The notes under the pieces are model-generated. The model was given only the letters and a program-made list of their open reading frames with translations. It was not told where the DNA came from and ran no database searches. The translations under genes and the position numbers were made by a program. Of a stretch of DNA of 64,000 bases, positions 16,773-24,816 are shown piece by piece. The number at the start of each line of letters is the position of its first letter. Position 1 is the stretch's first letter. Source of the DNA: Parcubacteria group bacterium (GTDB lineage Bacteria > Patescibacteria > ABY1 > Buchananbacterales > UBA6539); the NCBI GenBank assembly GCA_002687175.1, contig NYZP01000001.1, positions 160,422 through 224,421 of the forward strand, in the 5' to 3' direction.

Positions 16773-17936
16773 TTACCTAAAAATATTTGGATTAATTTTT
16801 ATAATTTTATCGTCATTAAAACGCATGGTACCCCGACCATCGGTATTAGAAGTAGTTAAGTACATAAATCCGGCATTGTCTAAAACCACTGCCCTCAACC
16901 GACCAAACTCTTGAAAAAAATGAGAACTAAGTTCACCGCTAGCTAAACTAAATTCATATAAAGCTTCGCCACGTAAACCGGCAAAAAAGATACTGTCATT
17001 CCAAAAAATTGCTCCGGCCGGGGCCCAAGTAACATCTGGACCAGAGTGAATTCGCGGGGAAATCATTTCGACTTCTTCTTCGTCCCCTTGAACAACCGGC
17101 CAACCATAATTCTTACCAGGCTCAATTAAGTTCAATTCATCTAAACCGGAAAGTGCTCCTGATCGGCCATGTTCGGTAATCCATAGTCGATCAAATCGAT
17201 CCCAAACTAACCCTTGAGGATTACGGTGACCATAAGAGTAAATCTCTGTACCAAAAGGATTATCTTCAGGCACTGAACCATCAGCATTAAGCCGTAAAAT
17301 TTTACCACCTAAGTAATCTAGATCCTGAGCCTTGTCACTTTGACCGGCATCACCAGTAGTGATATATAATTTATCATCAGGGCCAAATTCAATTCGACCA
17401 CCATCATGAAAACGAGCCCCGGGAATATTATCAATAATTATGGTCTTATTTTCTAAACTGTTGCCAACTAATTGATAGCGTTCAACTCGATTGATCAAAC
17501 CATCTTTGGTCTTGGTGGTTAAGTATAAATAGATTAAATTATTATTAACAAAATCAGGATGTAAGGCCAATCCCTGTAAACCACCTTCACCAACATGCTC
17601 TACCCCAGAAATTTTAATCACCGTTCTGTCTTGGCCAATTTTTAATAAATTACCTGGTCGTTCGGTAACTAATAACTCACCAGTTGGTAAAAAAGTTATC
17701 TCCCAAGGTATTTGAAGGTCACTGACAATTATTTCGATATCTTCGGTTTCTGCCATTTCCTCTGAACTGACACCAATGTTGCCACTTGGACCAGTTGGTG
17801 TAAAAACTTCAACTACAATTTTTTGACGAAAAAAATAAGCACCTGTTAAAATAATGGCCGCCGAAATAATTATAATTAATAAAGCTTTTTTTCCGCCAGA
17901 GGCGGATCCGCCTTTGGCGGACATATTATCTTTCAT
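16773..17936 (-). CDS. PQQ-dependent sugar dehydrogenase-like (soluble aldose dehydrogenase family), membrane-anchored
   Basis: A 387-residue six-bladed beta-propeller protein: one membrane anchor (about 19-36), then LQIPWEITFLPTGELLVTERPGN, GEGGLQGLALHPDF, RFHDGGRIEFGPDDKLYITTGD, GGKILRLN, YGHRNPQGL and the GLDELNLIEPGKNYGWP region. These are hallmarks of the GSDH/YliI family, which oxidises aldoses using PQQ. No PQQ synthesis gene is nearby. Residues 5-14 (MSAKGGSASG) are encoded by a twin-hairpin repeat inserted in frame in the N-terminus. Confidence 0.88.
   Translation of the reverse strand: MKDNMSAKGGSASGGKKALLIIIISAAIILTGAYFFRQKIVVEVFTPTGPSGNIGVSSEEMAETEDIEIIVSDLQIPWEITFLPTGELLVTERPGNLLKIGQDRTVIKISGVEHVGEGGLQGLALHPDFVNNNLIYLYLTTKTKDGLINRVERYQLVGNSLENKTIIIDNIPGARFHDGGRIEFGPDDKLYITTGDAGQSDKAQDLDYLGGKILRLNADGSVPEDNPFGTEIYSYGHRNPQGLVWDRFDRLWITEHGRSGALSGLDELNLIEPGKNYGWPVVQGDEEEVEMISPRIHSGPDVTWAPAGAIFWNDSIFFAGLRGEALYEFSLASGELSSHFFQEFGRLRAVVLDNAGFMYLTTSNTDGRGTMRFNDDKIIKINPNIFR
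17893..17921. repeat. Twin-hairpin palindromic repeat inside a coding region (copy 1)
   Basis: Two adjacent hairpins, CCGCC-AGA-GGCGG and TCCGCC-TTT-GGCGGA, in 29 bp. A copy with only two differences lies at 35434-35462, in the tRNA-Ser/GIY-YIG locus. Here it is read in frame near the start of the sugar dehydrogenase gene. Confidence 0.8.
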
Positions 17937-17942
17937 AGATCT

Positions 17943-18479
17943 TTATTCAAAAATTACTGGCACTTCAAGCTGATCATCAAGTTCTCTAAGATCGGAAGGA
18001 TTATCTTTTTGTAAAATCAACTTTCCTTTACCGAAACCAGGAGAACTAAAGTCAAGCTCTGCCTCAAAAGACACAAAATCTTCTGTCATCCATTCGCCTT
18101 GCGCTGTGGCAATACCAACAGCAATTTGCTCGCCAGCGGCGTTCAATAATCTAACTGGAAAATCTCCTTCAAAAAACCAAACCCCACTGGCACTTCCGAT
18201 AATTTTTAAAGGACTCCTAATAACTTGACTTGGTCGTGGTGATTCAATCCTGATTAAATCCATTTTTTCCAGTTCATTACCAATATCCTCGACGAAAATT
18301 TGATCACCGGCTCGACATTGCCTAGGGTAACTTTTCATAATAGAATTTCCAGCCGCTACACAATCTTCAAAACTTAAAATTTGGTCATTATTAGTGACAA
18401 GATCATCTTTAACATAATAAAAATAACCAACAATCAAAATTGCTAATGCTAAAATAATTAAAAGAAAATATTTTTTCAT
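17943..18479 (-). CDS. Membrane-anchored protein with a Gmad2-type immunoglobulin-like domain
   Basis: A 178-residue protein: N-terminal membrane helix, a short CVAAGNSIMKSYPRQC motif with two cysteines, and a C-terminal domain of the Gmad2 type (ESPRPSQVIRSPLKIIGSAS, GVWFFEGDFPVRLLNAAG, then LDFSSPGFGKGKLILQKDNP). Such domains sit on surface or spore-germination proteins; the binding partner is unknown. It lies six bases from the sugar dehydrogenase gene, so a shared surface role is plausible. Confidence 0.75.
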   Translation of the reverse strand: MKKYFLLIILALAILIVGYFYYVKDDLVTNNDQILSFEDCVAAGNSIMKSYPRQCRAGDQIFVEDIGNELEKMDLIRIESPRPSQVIRSPLKIIGSASGVWFFEGDFPVRLLNAAGEQIAVGIATAQGEWMTEDFVSFEAELDFSSPGFGKGKLILQKDNPSDLRELDDQLEVPVIFE

Positions 18480-18725
18480 CTATAAATTAAAACCAAATAC
18501 ATAAAATGCTAAAAAAGTATGGATCAATACTGAAACAAAAAAAGCCCACCAATAATAACAATGATACTTATATACTTTCTTAAACCATGAGTATCTAAAC
18601 AACCAAGTTGTAATTTTTTGGCCGGCTAAACAACGGCAAGAAAAAAACACTAACAAAATAAAAATTACGTTAGCAATACCAGCCCAAAATAATATTTTTA
18701 CAGCCAGAGCAGTATCAAGCATCAT
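18480..18725 (-). CDS. Small membrane protein, unknown function
   Basis: An 81-residue protein with two hydrophobic helices (about 10-27 and 57-78) and a CRCLAG motif between them. It is packed between the cupredoxin lipoprotein and the Gmad2 protein with almost no spacing (stop at 18480 next to the following start at 18479), so it is probably translated as part of that operon. No family recognised. Confidence 0.6.
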   Translation of the reverse strand: MMLDTALAVKILFWAGIANVIFILLVFFSCRCLAGQKITTWLFRYSWFKKVYKYHCYYWWAFFVSVLIHTFLAFYVFGFNL

Positions 18726-18738
18726 TATGATTTAATCA

Positions 18739-19305
18739 CTAGTTAACAATCAAAGTTCCTTCCATGCTACCATGGCCTGAGCCACAAAAAACTGAACAGA
18801 AAAACCTGAAGCTACCAGATTTATCAGCCACAAACTCAATAGTGGTTATTTCACCAGGATTTAGATCTGAATTAACCCCAAATTCAGGAATGGCAATGCC
18901 GTGTTTTACATCGATACTGTTAATAATCATTTTAACGGTATCGCCTTTATTGACCGTAATAGTTGATGGTACAAAATCCCACTGTTTGGCTACCATGTCA
19001 AAGGTCTTTATGGTTGATACTGGATCATTATCACCGGCAACATCTTCGGGGTCAGGTGGCGGTGGCGGTGCTGTATCAAGATTAGCATCACCATCGGCTT
19101 CGGGATCAGGTGGCGGTGGTGGATTATCAGTTAATGGAAAATCACCGTCTGTTTCGGGATCAGGTGGCGGTGGTACATTGTCGAGATTACCAGCTTGATC
19201 GCCCCCAGTGCCGGTAGCATCATTATTCGCCGTTCCCTGGTTTAAACAACCACTGATCACCAATCCAGTGATTAATAAGCTGAAAAGTAAGAAAAATTTT
19301 TTCAT
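18739..19305 (-). CDS. Lipoprotein with proline-rich repeats and a CuA-type cupredoxin domain
   Basis: A 188-residue lipoprotein: lipobox LVISGC, then three proline/acid-rich repeats (PPPPDPE-type, about residues 45-95), then a cupredoxin domain similar to cytochrome oxidase subunit II. The copper ligands are CSVFCGSGHGSM (CxxxCGxxHxxM), with an upstream KHGIAIPEFG histidine. A binuclear CuA or other copper centre is expected outside the membrane. No other oxidase subunit is nearby, so electron carriage, copper storage or N2O-reductase-like use cannot be decided. Confidence 0.85.
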   Translation of the reverse strand: MKKFFLLFSLLITGLVISGCLNQGTANNDATGTGGDQAGNLDNVPPPPDPETDGDFPLTDNPPPPPDPEADGDANLDTAPPPPPDPEDVAGDNDPVSTIKTFDMVAKQWDFVPSTITVNKGDTVKMIINSIDVKHGIAIPEFGVNSDLNPGEITTIEFVADKSGSFRFFCSVFCGSGHGSMEGTLIVN

Positions 19306-19333
19306 ATTTTTTTAATTAGTTATTTAATTTATA

Positions 19334-19600
19334 TTAAGGTAATGTTTGACGGTCAGCAATTTCAGCTATTACATCACTTTCCGTCTGGGCTTGCTTACGG
19401 GCCATTGTCTCCTCATTAGATAAACGCTCGTCAACAATTGACCTAATATCTTCAACAACATCTCCGTTACCACTACCAATTGCTTTAGCCAACTCATCAA
19501 ATTTATCTTCTTCTAGTCTCAAAGCCCCTTTGCTTAAATATGGAAGATTCTTTTTCAAAACCGCTGTTTTGCCTTCGGCAATTAATGTGGCCATCATCAT
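19334..19600 (-). CDS. Small soluble protein of unknown function, translationally coupled to the GGDEF gene
   Basis: An 88-residue, charged, probably helical protein starting MMMATLIAEGKTAVLKKN. It has no recognised domain, signal or membrane segment. Its ATG overlaps the GGDEF gene stop as ATGA, so it is probably co-translated and may modulate that protein. Confidence 0.6.
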   Translation of the reverse strand: MMMATLIAEGKTAVLKKNLPYLSKGALRLEEDKFDELAKAIGSGNGDVVEDIRSIVDERLSNEETMARKQAQTESDVIAEIADRQTLP

Positions 19601-20466
19601 AATCCGTTCCTCGGCCTTAGCTCTTTTAGCCCGACGGTCAGAATATTAATCATAAAATCTTGCAGTTTCTTTATTAAGACATCTTTATCTTTTAACATTT
19701 CAGCTTTCATCTCAGCGGGTATGGCTTTAACAAAAACCTCAGCCGCTTCTTGAATGCTGGCCACACCATAATTTAAAACGGGATCTAAATCTACCGGGAC
19801 AGTTTCACCATCATCGCCTTTAATCTCAATTTTGCTATGACCAATTTGAACTTTTTTTAATAAGTCATGTACCTCCTCGTCTGGCTTTGGAGCAATGATC
19901 GCAAACTCATCCCCGCCAATACGGTAGGCAACACTTTTAAGTTTATCGTCGCTCACATCTGGTTCCTCTTCGGCAATCACCTCAGTCATATCATTGGCCA
20001 TTTCTTCTAAAATTTTATCACCACCACCATGGCCACCACCGAAGTGCTTGGTAATTTCAGGATCTTCATTATACTTACTCAAAAAACCTAGATCGATTGA
20101 AGTTACTGAAAAATCGATTTTTCCTAAATGTTCTAAATCTTCATCACTTAATGAATCCTGTTCAAGCAATTTTAATAATTTATCATCATTATCTAAATGA
20201 CCCTCTAAATTATCATATAACCTATTAAAAAAGTTACCTCTGTTTTCCAGCCCCGTTAAGGTGTCTCGTTTTAACTTCTCAATCTGTTCTTTAAGATCTA
20301 ATACTTCGCCTTCCAATTCTAATTTTTTTCTTTCGGCGGCATTAACTCTTCTTTCTCTGCGTTCATTCTCTGTTTTTGATTCAGCAAGCTCTTGCTCTAA
20401 ACGAGCAATCTTTTCCGCATCGCTTTCTTTGTCTGGTGATCCAGATCCACCTTCCGGAGATACCAT
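19597..20466 (-). CDS. GGDEF-domain protein (diguanylate cyclase-like) with N-terminal coiled coil
   Basis: A 289-residue cytoplasmic protein. Residues about 15-65 form a charged coiled coil (ARLEQELAESKTENERRERR). A GGDEF domain follows, beginning DTLTGLENRGNFF and containing the intact signature RIGGDEFAII. Active enzymes make cyclic di-GMP from two GTP. The domain carries an acidic insertion (DNDDKLLKLLEQDS) and a glycine-rich GGGHGGGDKIL. No EAL or PilZ domain is seen in the window. The gene precedes a small coupled ORF. Confidence 0.85.
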   Translation of the reverse strand: MVSPEGGSGSPDKESDAEKIARLEQELAESKTENERRERRVNAAERKKLELEGEVLDLKEQIEKLKRDTLTGLENRGNFFNRLYDNLEGHLDNDDKLLKLLEQDSLSDEDLEHLGKIDFSVTSIDLGFLSKYNEDPEITKHFGGGHGGGDKILEEMANDMTEVIAEEEPDVSDDKLKSVAYRIGGDEFAIIAPKPDEEVHDLLKKVQIGHSKIEIKGDDGETVPVDLDPVLNYGVASIQEAAEVFVKAIPAEMKAEMLKDKDVLIKKLQDFMINILTVGLKELRPRNGL

Positions 20467-20490
20467 AATTTAAGAATTATTTATAAAAAA

Positions 20491-20520
20491 GAATGCAAGG
20501 GCCGTATAGATCCTTGCATT
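20491..20520 (-). terminator. Terminator of the small gene at 20521
   Basis: A seven-base stem TGCAAGG/CCTTGCA followed on the minus strand by TTCTTTTTT. Confidence 0.8.
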
Positions 20521-20844
20521 TTAAGCAGAAGAGGTAGCGGTAGGTGTTTGATTTTCAGAAGTGACAGAAAAAGCAGAGCAGGTTGATGTCCAAATTTCAT
20601 CAAAGTCAATCTGTCGTCCGTCAGTAAGACGGTCTAATTCTTGTTCGTTTGTGACGCCCAGGGCTTTCATCAATAAAGACAACGCAGAATCCACACCTCG
20701 TGGAGACCACCCTCTCTTTAATCCCTCGATTTGCTCCCTTGCGGTAGCGTGTGTTGATGCCTTTTTACTTGCCATCAACCTTGACGCCGGGTCCGCACGT
20801 GTCGGAAACAGCTCTATGGGTGTAAGTTTTTTTGTAGTATCCAT
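20521..20844 (-). CDS. 107-residue protein of unknown function (cassette gene)
   Basis: From the ATG at 20844, nine bases after a GGAG ribosome site, the product is 107 residues starting MDTTKKLTPIELFPTRADP. It contains a basic helical part (MASKKASTHATAREQIEGLK) and a Thr/Ser-rich C-terminus. No family recognised. It is a single-gene unit with a consensus promoter and its own terminator, and its GC content is visibly above that of the neighbouring genes. Longer in-frame starts overlap the promoter and can be excluded. Confidence 0.65.
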   Translation of the reverse strand: MDTTKKLTPIELFPTRADPASRLMASKKASTHATAREQIEGLKRGWSPRGVDSALSLLMKALGVTNEQELDRLTDGRQIDFDEIWTSTCSAFSVTSENQTPTATSSA

Positions 20845-20880
20845 AATAACTGTCTCCATTTCCTTCTTGTGCTTAAAAAT

Positions 20881-20909
20881 ATAATACAATGGAGACCTAA
20901 AATTGTCAA
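20881..20909 (-). promoter_or_regulatory. sigma-70 promoter of the gene at 20521
   Basis: On the minus strand TTGACA (20904-20909), 17 bases, TATTAT (20881-20886). The start codon lies about 37 bases downstream. Confidence 0.8.
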
Positions 20910-20929
20910 TGAATATTTTACATAAAATA

Positions 20930-20962
20930 AAAAGCCCCATGTTCTTAATTTTGAACATGGGG
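20930..20962 (-). terminator. Terminator of the GlcG-like gene
   Basis: A perfect 10-bp stem CCCCATGTTC/GAACATGGGG with an eight-base loop, followed on the minus strand by CTTTTTATTT. Confidence 0.85.
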
Positions 20963-20994
20963 GTCGTGATGTTTCTCTGCAATGTCGCGGAGTG

Positions 20995-21615
20995 TTAGAG
21001 TGTGTAAGGAACAGCGCCACCAGTTACGGTGTCAATACGGATCGCCTCCGGTGGTTCAAAGCCAGTGGCTCCGGCTATTGCGACGATCTCGTCTTGGTTA
21101 ACACCGTCACCACTTACGCCAAGGCCACCGACCAATTTTCCATTAATATAGAGCGGAACGCTTCCGGGAAATTCGATGATCCCGTGCTCGCGGTTACTGT
21201 TGCCGATCTGCCACAAATCTCCGTCAGGCTGTGAAAGTAAGCCGATTGAATGGGAGGTTAAGGCATTTTCATCGCTAGAAAAAGCCATGGCGGTAAAAGC
21301 TTTAGATTTGGCAATACTTATGCTGCCAAACCAAGCACCGTCCATTGATCGGTGATCCATTGTCATTTCATCAATGCGAGAGACACAGAGTTCCATCCTG
21401 CAAGTCTGAGGCTTGCCCTCGGCATCCACGCGCAGTAGCGAAAGAAGACCGTTTGCCGTCGATTCCGCCTGATCTAAGATCTTATTGACCATCTGTTCCG
21501 ACAGAACATTTTCCTTATCTTGACTCGAAACACTGTTGGCCAATGCTGTCAGAGGTAGCACCACGAGAAACGTGATTATGATGCTGGACTTTCGGGAAAG
21601 TAAGAGCTTCTTTAT
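20995..21615 (-). CDS. Secreted GlcG/HbpS-family (DUF336) protein with an apparent ATA start
   Basis: The mature part matches the GlcG/HbpS family (QAESTANGLLSLLR, SIAKSKAFTAMAFSS, EFPGSVPLYINGKLVGGLGVSG, DEIVAIAGA), whose members can bind heme or small ligands. Reading upstream in frame gives KKLLLSRKSSIIITFLVVLP and TALA, a clear signal peptide. No ATG, GTG or TTG lies at the right place: GGGAGG is followed seven bases later by ATA AAG AAG. A GTG at 21564 would remove most of the signal peptide. Either ATA initiates, the start codon has mutated, or the base is wrong. It has its own promoter and terminator. Confidence 0.75.
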   Translation of the reverse strand: MKKLLLSRKSSIIITFLVVLPLTALANSVSSQDKENVLSEQMVNKILDQAESTANGLLSLLRVDAEGKPQTCRMELCVSRIDEMTMDHRSMDGAWFGSISIAKSKAFTAMAFSSDENALTSHSIGLLSQPDGDLWQIGNSNREHGIIEFPGSVPLYINGKLVGGLGVSGDGVNQDEIVAIAGATGFEPPEAIRIDTVTGGAVPYTL

Positions 21616-21728
21616 TGGTAATCCTCCCTTGCAAAGTTTTTACACAGTTAATATTTCTGAAATATTACTCTGTTTAATTTTCCTCCCTTTTCTCCTTTCG
21701 CTAATTGGCTGAGTGCTAATTAGTTGTT

Positions 21729-21757
21729 GTTTTACACTATTTTTTAAAAAATGTCAA
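21729..21757 (-). promoter_or_regulatory. Promoter of the GlcG-like gene
   Basis: On the minus strand TTGACA (21752-21757), 17 bases, TAAAAC (21729-21734). A leader of about 105 bases contains a purine-rich GGAGAAAAGGGAGG tract. Confidence 0.65.
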
Positions 21758-21768
21758 TAATAAAATAA

Positions 21769-21794
21769 AGGACCAAATAATCAAGGTCCTCTAT
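21769..21794 (-). terminator. Terminator after glutamine synthetase
   Basis: Stem AGGACC/GGTCCT with a T-rich tract on the minus strand, immediately downstream of the glnA stop at 21806. Confidence 0.65.
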
Positions 21795-21805
21795 TTAAAA
21801 ATATA

Positions 21806-23131
21806 TTAAGCTAGATAATGCTTGTGTACTGATCGAGTGTTAGCATAGCTCTGGCAATCATCAATTTCCTCCAACACAATATCAGCATATGCCTGGTGCA
21901 TGGTGCCAAGTTTATCAGCCAAGCTCTGATTATTTGAGTATTCTTGATAAGCCTCCCAGAGATTACGAGGTAACATGGTAAGTTTTTGTTCTTTAATCTC
22001 CTGTGGGCTAAGTGCCGAAAAATTTATATTTACAAAACCGGGAAATGGCAATTGTTGTTCGATACCACCTAAACCAGCAGCAATAAATCCGGCTGACATT
22101 AGATAGGGATTAGTTAAGGGATCAGGAAAACGAAACTCGGCTCTTAAAGCTTTACTCTTAGTTGTGGCATCAGCGATGGCCGGAACTCGACAAGCAGCTG
22201 ATCTATTATGGGCACTAATAGAAGCTATGACTGGTGCTTCAAATCCGGGAACTAACCTGGCATATGAAACCTCGGTTGGATTAGTGATAGCGGCTAAGGC
22301 TCTGGAGCTACTTAATATCCCAGTTAAAAATTGCAGCCCCTTAACGGAAAAATTCATATCAGTGCTTTCGGCATCATAAAATAAATTTTCTTTATCACTT
22401 TGGACTGAGACATGGCAGTGCATTCCCGAACCGTTTCGATTATGATATGGCTTTGGTAAAAAAGTTACATCGTAACCAAATTTTCTGGCTACTTTGTGTA
22501 CCATTAATTTGTAGTACTGAATTCTGTCAGCATTTCTTTCCGCACGATCATATTTCCAATTAGTTTCAAACTGTTCATCTCCAACTTCCGTATGAGCTCG
22601 TTCAATCTCAAAATTCATCTGGTTAAGGACATTTGAAATTTCAGTAATAATCAAAGTTCGAGGATCTTTGGGGTTAAAATAATTTGAATTTCCACCACCT
22701 TTAGTAAACCCCTGCTCATGAGATATAAAGTATGATTCTGGCTCACTGCCCATAAAAAGTTTACCACCGCCCCAAACCCGTTCAAGTTCTGTCTGTAAAC
22801 GTACCAGTTGACTTCTGGCACAATTAGGATGTGGTTGATGATCAACCGTCTGAATATTACAAATAATCATATATTCGGCTTTCTCCGAATCGGCAAATTT
22901 TTGTGGTATTTGAACTAAGGTTTCTGGAACACCAACCAAGATAGAGTCCGAACTCTCAATGCTATTAATGCCAGAAAAGCTGGAACCATCGTAAGCCATC
23001 CCTGAACTGACAATCTCGTTTAACCTTGAAGTATGAGATATAATCTCCTTAAAACTGCCTGATAAATCAGTAACCATTACTTTTAGAATAGCGTCCTCCT
23101 TAACTATCATGTTTATATCTAGTTGTGACAT
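21806..23131 (-). CDS. glnA: Glutamine synthetase
   Basis: ATP-dependent ammonia assimilation (glutamate to glutamine), 441 residues. Visible parts are AYDGSSFSG, the active-site GSEPESYF, YDVTFLPKPYHNRNGSGMHCH with the ATP/metal residues, and CRVPAI and AEFRFPDP near the C-terminus. The length fits the shorter GSI-alpha type. It is a single gene with its own terminator, and glutamine would also serve GatCAB, encoded elsewhere in the window. Confidence 0.93.
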   Translation of the reverse strand: MSQLDINMIVKEDAILKVMVTDLSGSFKEIISHTSRLNEIVSSGMAYDGSSFSGINSIESSDSILVGVPETLVQIPQKFADSEKAEYMIICNIQTVDHQPHPNCARSQLVRLQTELERVWGGGKLFMGSEPESYFISHEQGFTKGGGNSNYFNPKDPRTLIITEISNVLNQMNFEIERAHTEVGDEQFETNWKYDRAERNADRIQYYKLMVHKVARKFGYDVTFLPKPYHNRNGSGMHCHVSVQSDKENLFYDAESTDMNFSVKGLQFLTGILSSSRALAAITNPTEVSYARLVPGFEAPVIASISAHNRSAACRVPAIADATTKSKALRAEFRFPDPLTNPYLMSAGFIAAGLGGIEQQLPFPGFVNINFSALSPQEIKEQKLTMLPRNLWEAYQEYSNNQSLADKLGTMHQAYADIVLEEIDDCQSYANTRSVHKHYLA

Positions 23132-23207
23132 AAAAATATTTGAGTTTAATCTTTAAATAGTTTATTATCTTACACTAATTAAAGATTCAAAGCAAATAAA
23201 AAAAATC

Positions 23208-23231
23208 AGCCGTCATATGTTGATTACAGCT
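23208..23231 (-). terminator. Terminator after the spermidine-synthase-like gene
   Basis: Six-base stem AGC(T)GT/AC(G)GCT with one wobble, followed on the minus strand by an eight-T run. Confidence 0.6.
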
Positions 23232-23245
23232 AATTTTTAATTAAG

Positions 23246-24784
23246 CTAATTTTTAAGAGAATCTTTGATATAGGAAAAAGCCATGGATTCGGTCATAAAT
23301 TCTACGGGTGCTTTATCGTCGGTCAAAGTTATCAGCTTGTCACTGTAATTTATTTTCTCGGTTTTTTCAATCATCACTAACGTTAAGTCAGATAATTCCG
23401 GATTGACTGTTTTATTACTGATCGAGTTAAAATCAAGCTCCGTCTGTGAGGCAGTTATTAAATAGTTCCAGCTATTGTCCGATAGCGAAGTTAAATAAGT
23501 ATGATCGAAAACACTGGCAATAGTATTAGAAATTGAATTTAATAAATCTGACTGCCTAACGATAGAATTAACATTAATCGTAATCAAACCATTATCAGTT
23601 AGCCTGTCTTTAATTAGAGTCCAAAATTCTTGGGTGGTTAAAGTCCAGGGTATATACAATTCCTTTTGATAAGCATCAACTATTACTAAGTCATATTTGT
23701 CTTCGCTAACAGAATTACGTAAAAACATCCGTCCATCTTGATTATAAATATTAACTTTTGAGCTATCTAATCCAAAATATTCTTCGCCAGCATTAATTAC
23801 TTTTTGATCAATTTCAACTCCATCTATAATAATTTCATCTTGAAAAAAATAGTTTAACTGACTGGCAATTGTTCCACCAGCTAAACCAATGACCAAAACT
23901 CTCTTTTGACTATTTGTTTCTATTAAATATGGCAGTAGATTAATATTATCAAAATAGTTACCGGTTAAAATACTGCCATGACGTTTAACTGACTGGACTC
24001 CGCCACCTTCATTATAAACCAAAAATCTGTCTCCCTGGTTGTTCTGAAAAACACTAATATATTGATAGGCTGATTCATCTTCAAAAATTAAATCGGCGTT
24101 ATCTTTAATACCAAGCTGGGCCGAATAAAATGCCAGAAATAAAAATAGTAATATACTGCCTAAACGAAACTTTATATTAATAAAACCTAAGCTTCCTAAA
24201 ACAATTAACACCATAGCAAAAATATTAATCGTCGCCTTGGTGCCTAAAACCGGAATAAAATACAAAGTTGGTAAAAAGGTTCCTAAAATACTACCGATGG
24301 TTGAAACGGCAAAAATTGTACCGGCCATTTGTCCAATATTTTCTTTCTCTAGGAGAGAATATAATTTAATTATAAAAGGACTAACCATTCCTAAAATAAA
24401 CAAGGGGATTGCAAAAAGAATTACTGTTACAATTAACGATGAAATAAAAATTACTACAGATGCTGTTTGTAAATTAGAAATTCCTAAATCAACAAATGAG
24501 GTCAGTGGCTTTATCACCATTGGAATGACTAAAAGTAAAATTCCAGCCAGCAGAATTAATTTAAGTAAAATATTAATCTGGGGTTTTTTATCAGCTAATT
24601 TTCCACCTAGGTAATAACCCAAAGATAAAGCAATTAAAACTACGCCAATAATATTTGTCCAAACAAATAATGATGTCCCGAAGTATGGTGCTAACAACCT
24701 GGAAGCTGATATTTCCATGGCCATAATCGCAAAGCCGGCAACAAAGCTGATAAGTAACAAAAGACGAGGTGATGATTTAATCAT
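23246..24784 (-). CDS. Membrane protein with C-terminal spermidine synthase-like domain
   Basis: A 512-residue fusion. The N-terminal half has about seven to eight membrane helices and begins FVAGFAIMAMEISASRLLAPYFG, typical of the membrane spermidine synthase-like family. The C-terminal half is a Rossmann methyltransferase-like SpeE fold (VLVIGLAGGTIASQL, GVEIDQKVINAGEEYF, YDLVIVDAYQ). True aminopropyltransferase activity is not assured in this family and no decarboxylase gene is adjacent. Confidence 0.85.
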   Translation of the reverse strand: MIKSSPRLLLLISFVAGFAIMAMEISASRLLAPYFGTSLFVWTNIIGVVLIALSLGYYLGGKLADKKPQINILLKLILLAGILLLVIPMVIKPLTSFVDLGISNLQTASVVIFISSLIVTVILFAIPLFILGMVSPFIIKLYSLLEKENIGQMAGTIFAVSTIGSILGTFLPTLYFIPVLGTKATINIFAMVLIVLGSLGFINIKFRLGSILLFLFLAFYSAQLGIKDNADLIFEDESAYQYISVFQNNQGDRFLVYNEGGGVQSVKRHGSILTGNYFDNINLLPYLIETNSQKRVLVIGLAGGTIASQLNYFFQDEIIIDGVEIDQKVINAGEEYFGLDSSKVNIYNQDGRMFLRNSVSEDKYDLVIVDAYQKELYIPWTLTTQEFWTLIKDRLTDNGLITINVNSIVRQSDLLNSISNTIASVFDHTYLTSLSDNSWNYLITASQTELDFNSISNKTVNPELSDLTLVMIEKTEKINYSDKLITLTDDKAPVEFMTESMAFSYIKDSLKN

Positions 24785-24816
24785 AAGTTAATAATATAAA
24801 TCTTCATATTTTAATA

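Noticed and set aside
21700..21725. CIRCE operator (HrcA) upstream of the GlcG-like gene
   Set aside because: Only one half-site, GAGTGCTAA, is present; the expected TTAGCACTC partner nine bases away is missing.
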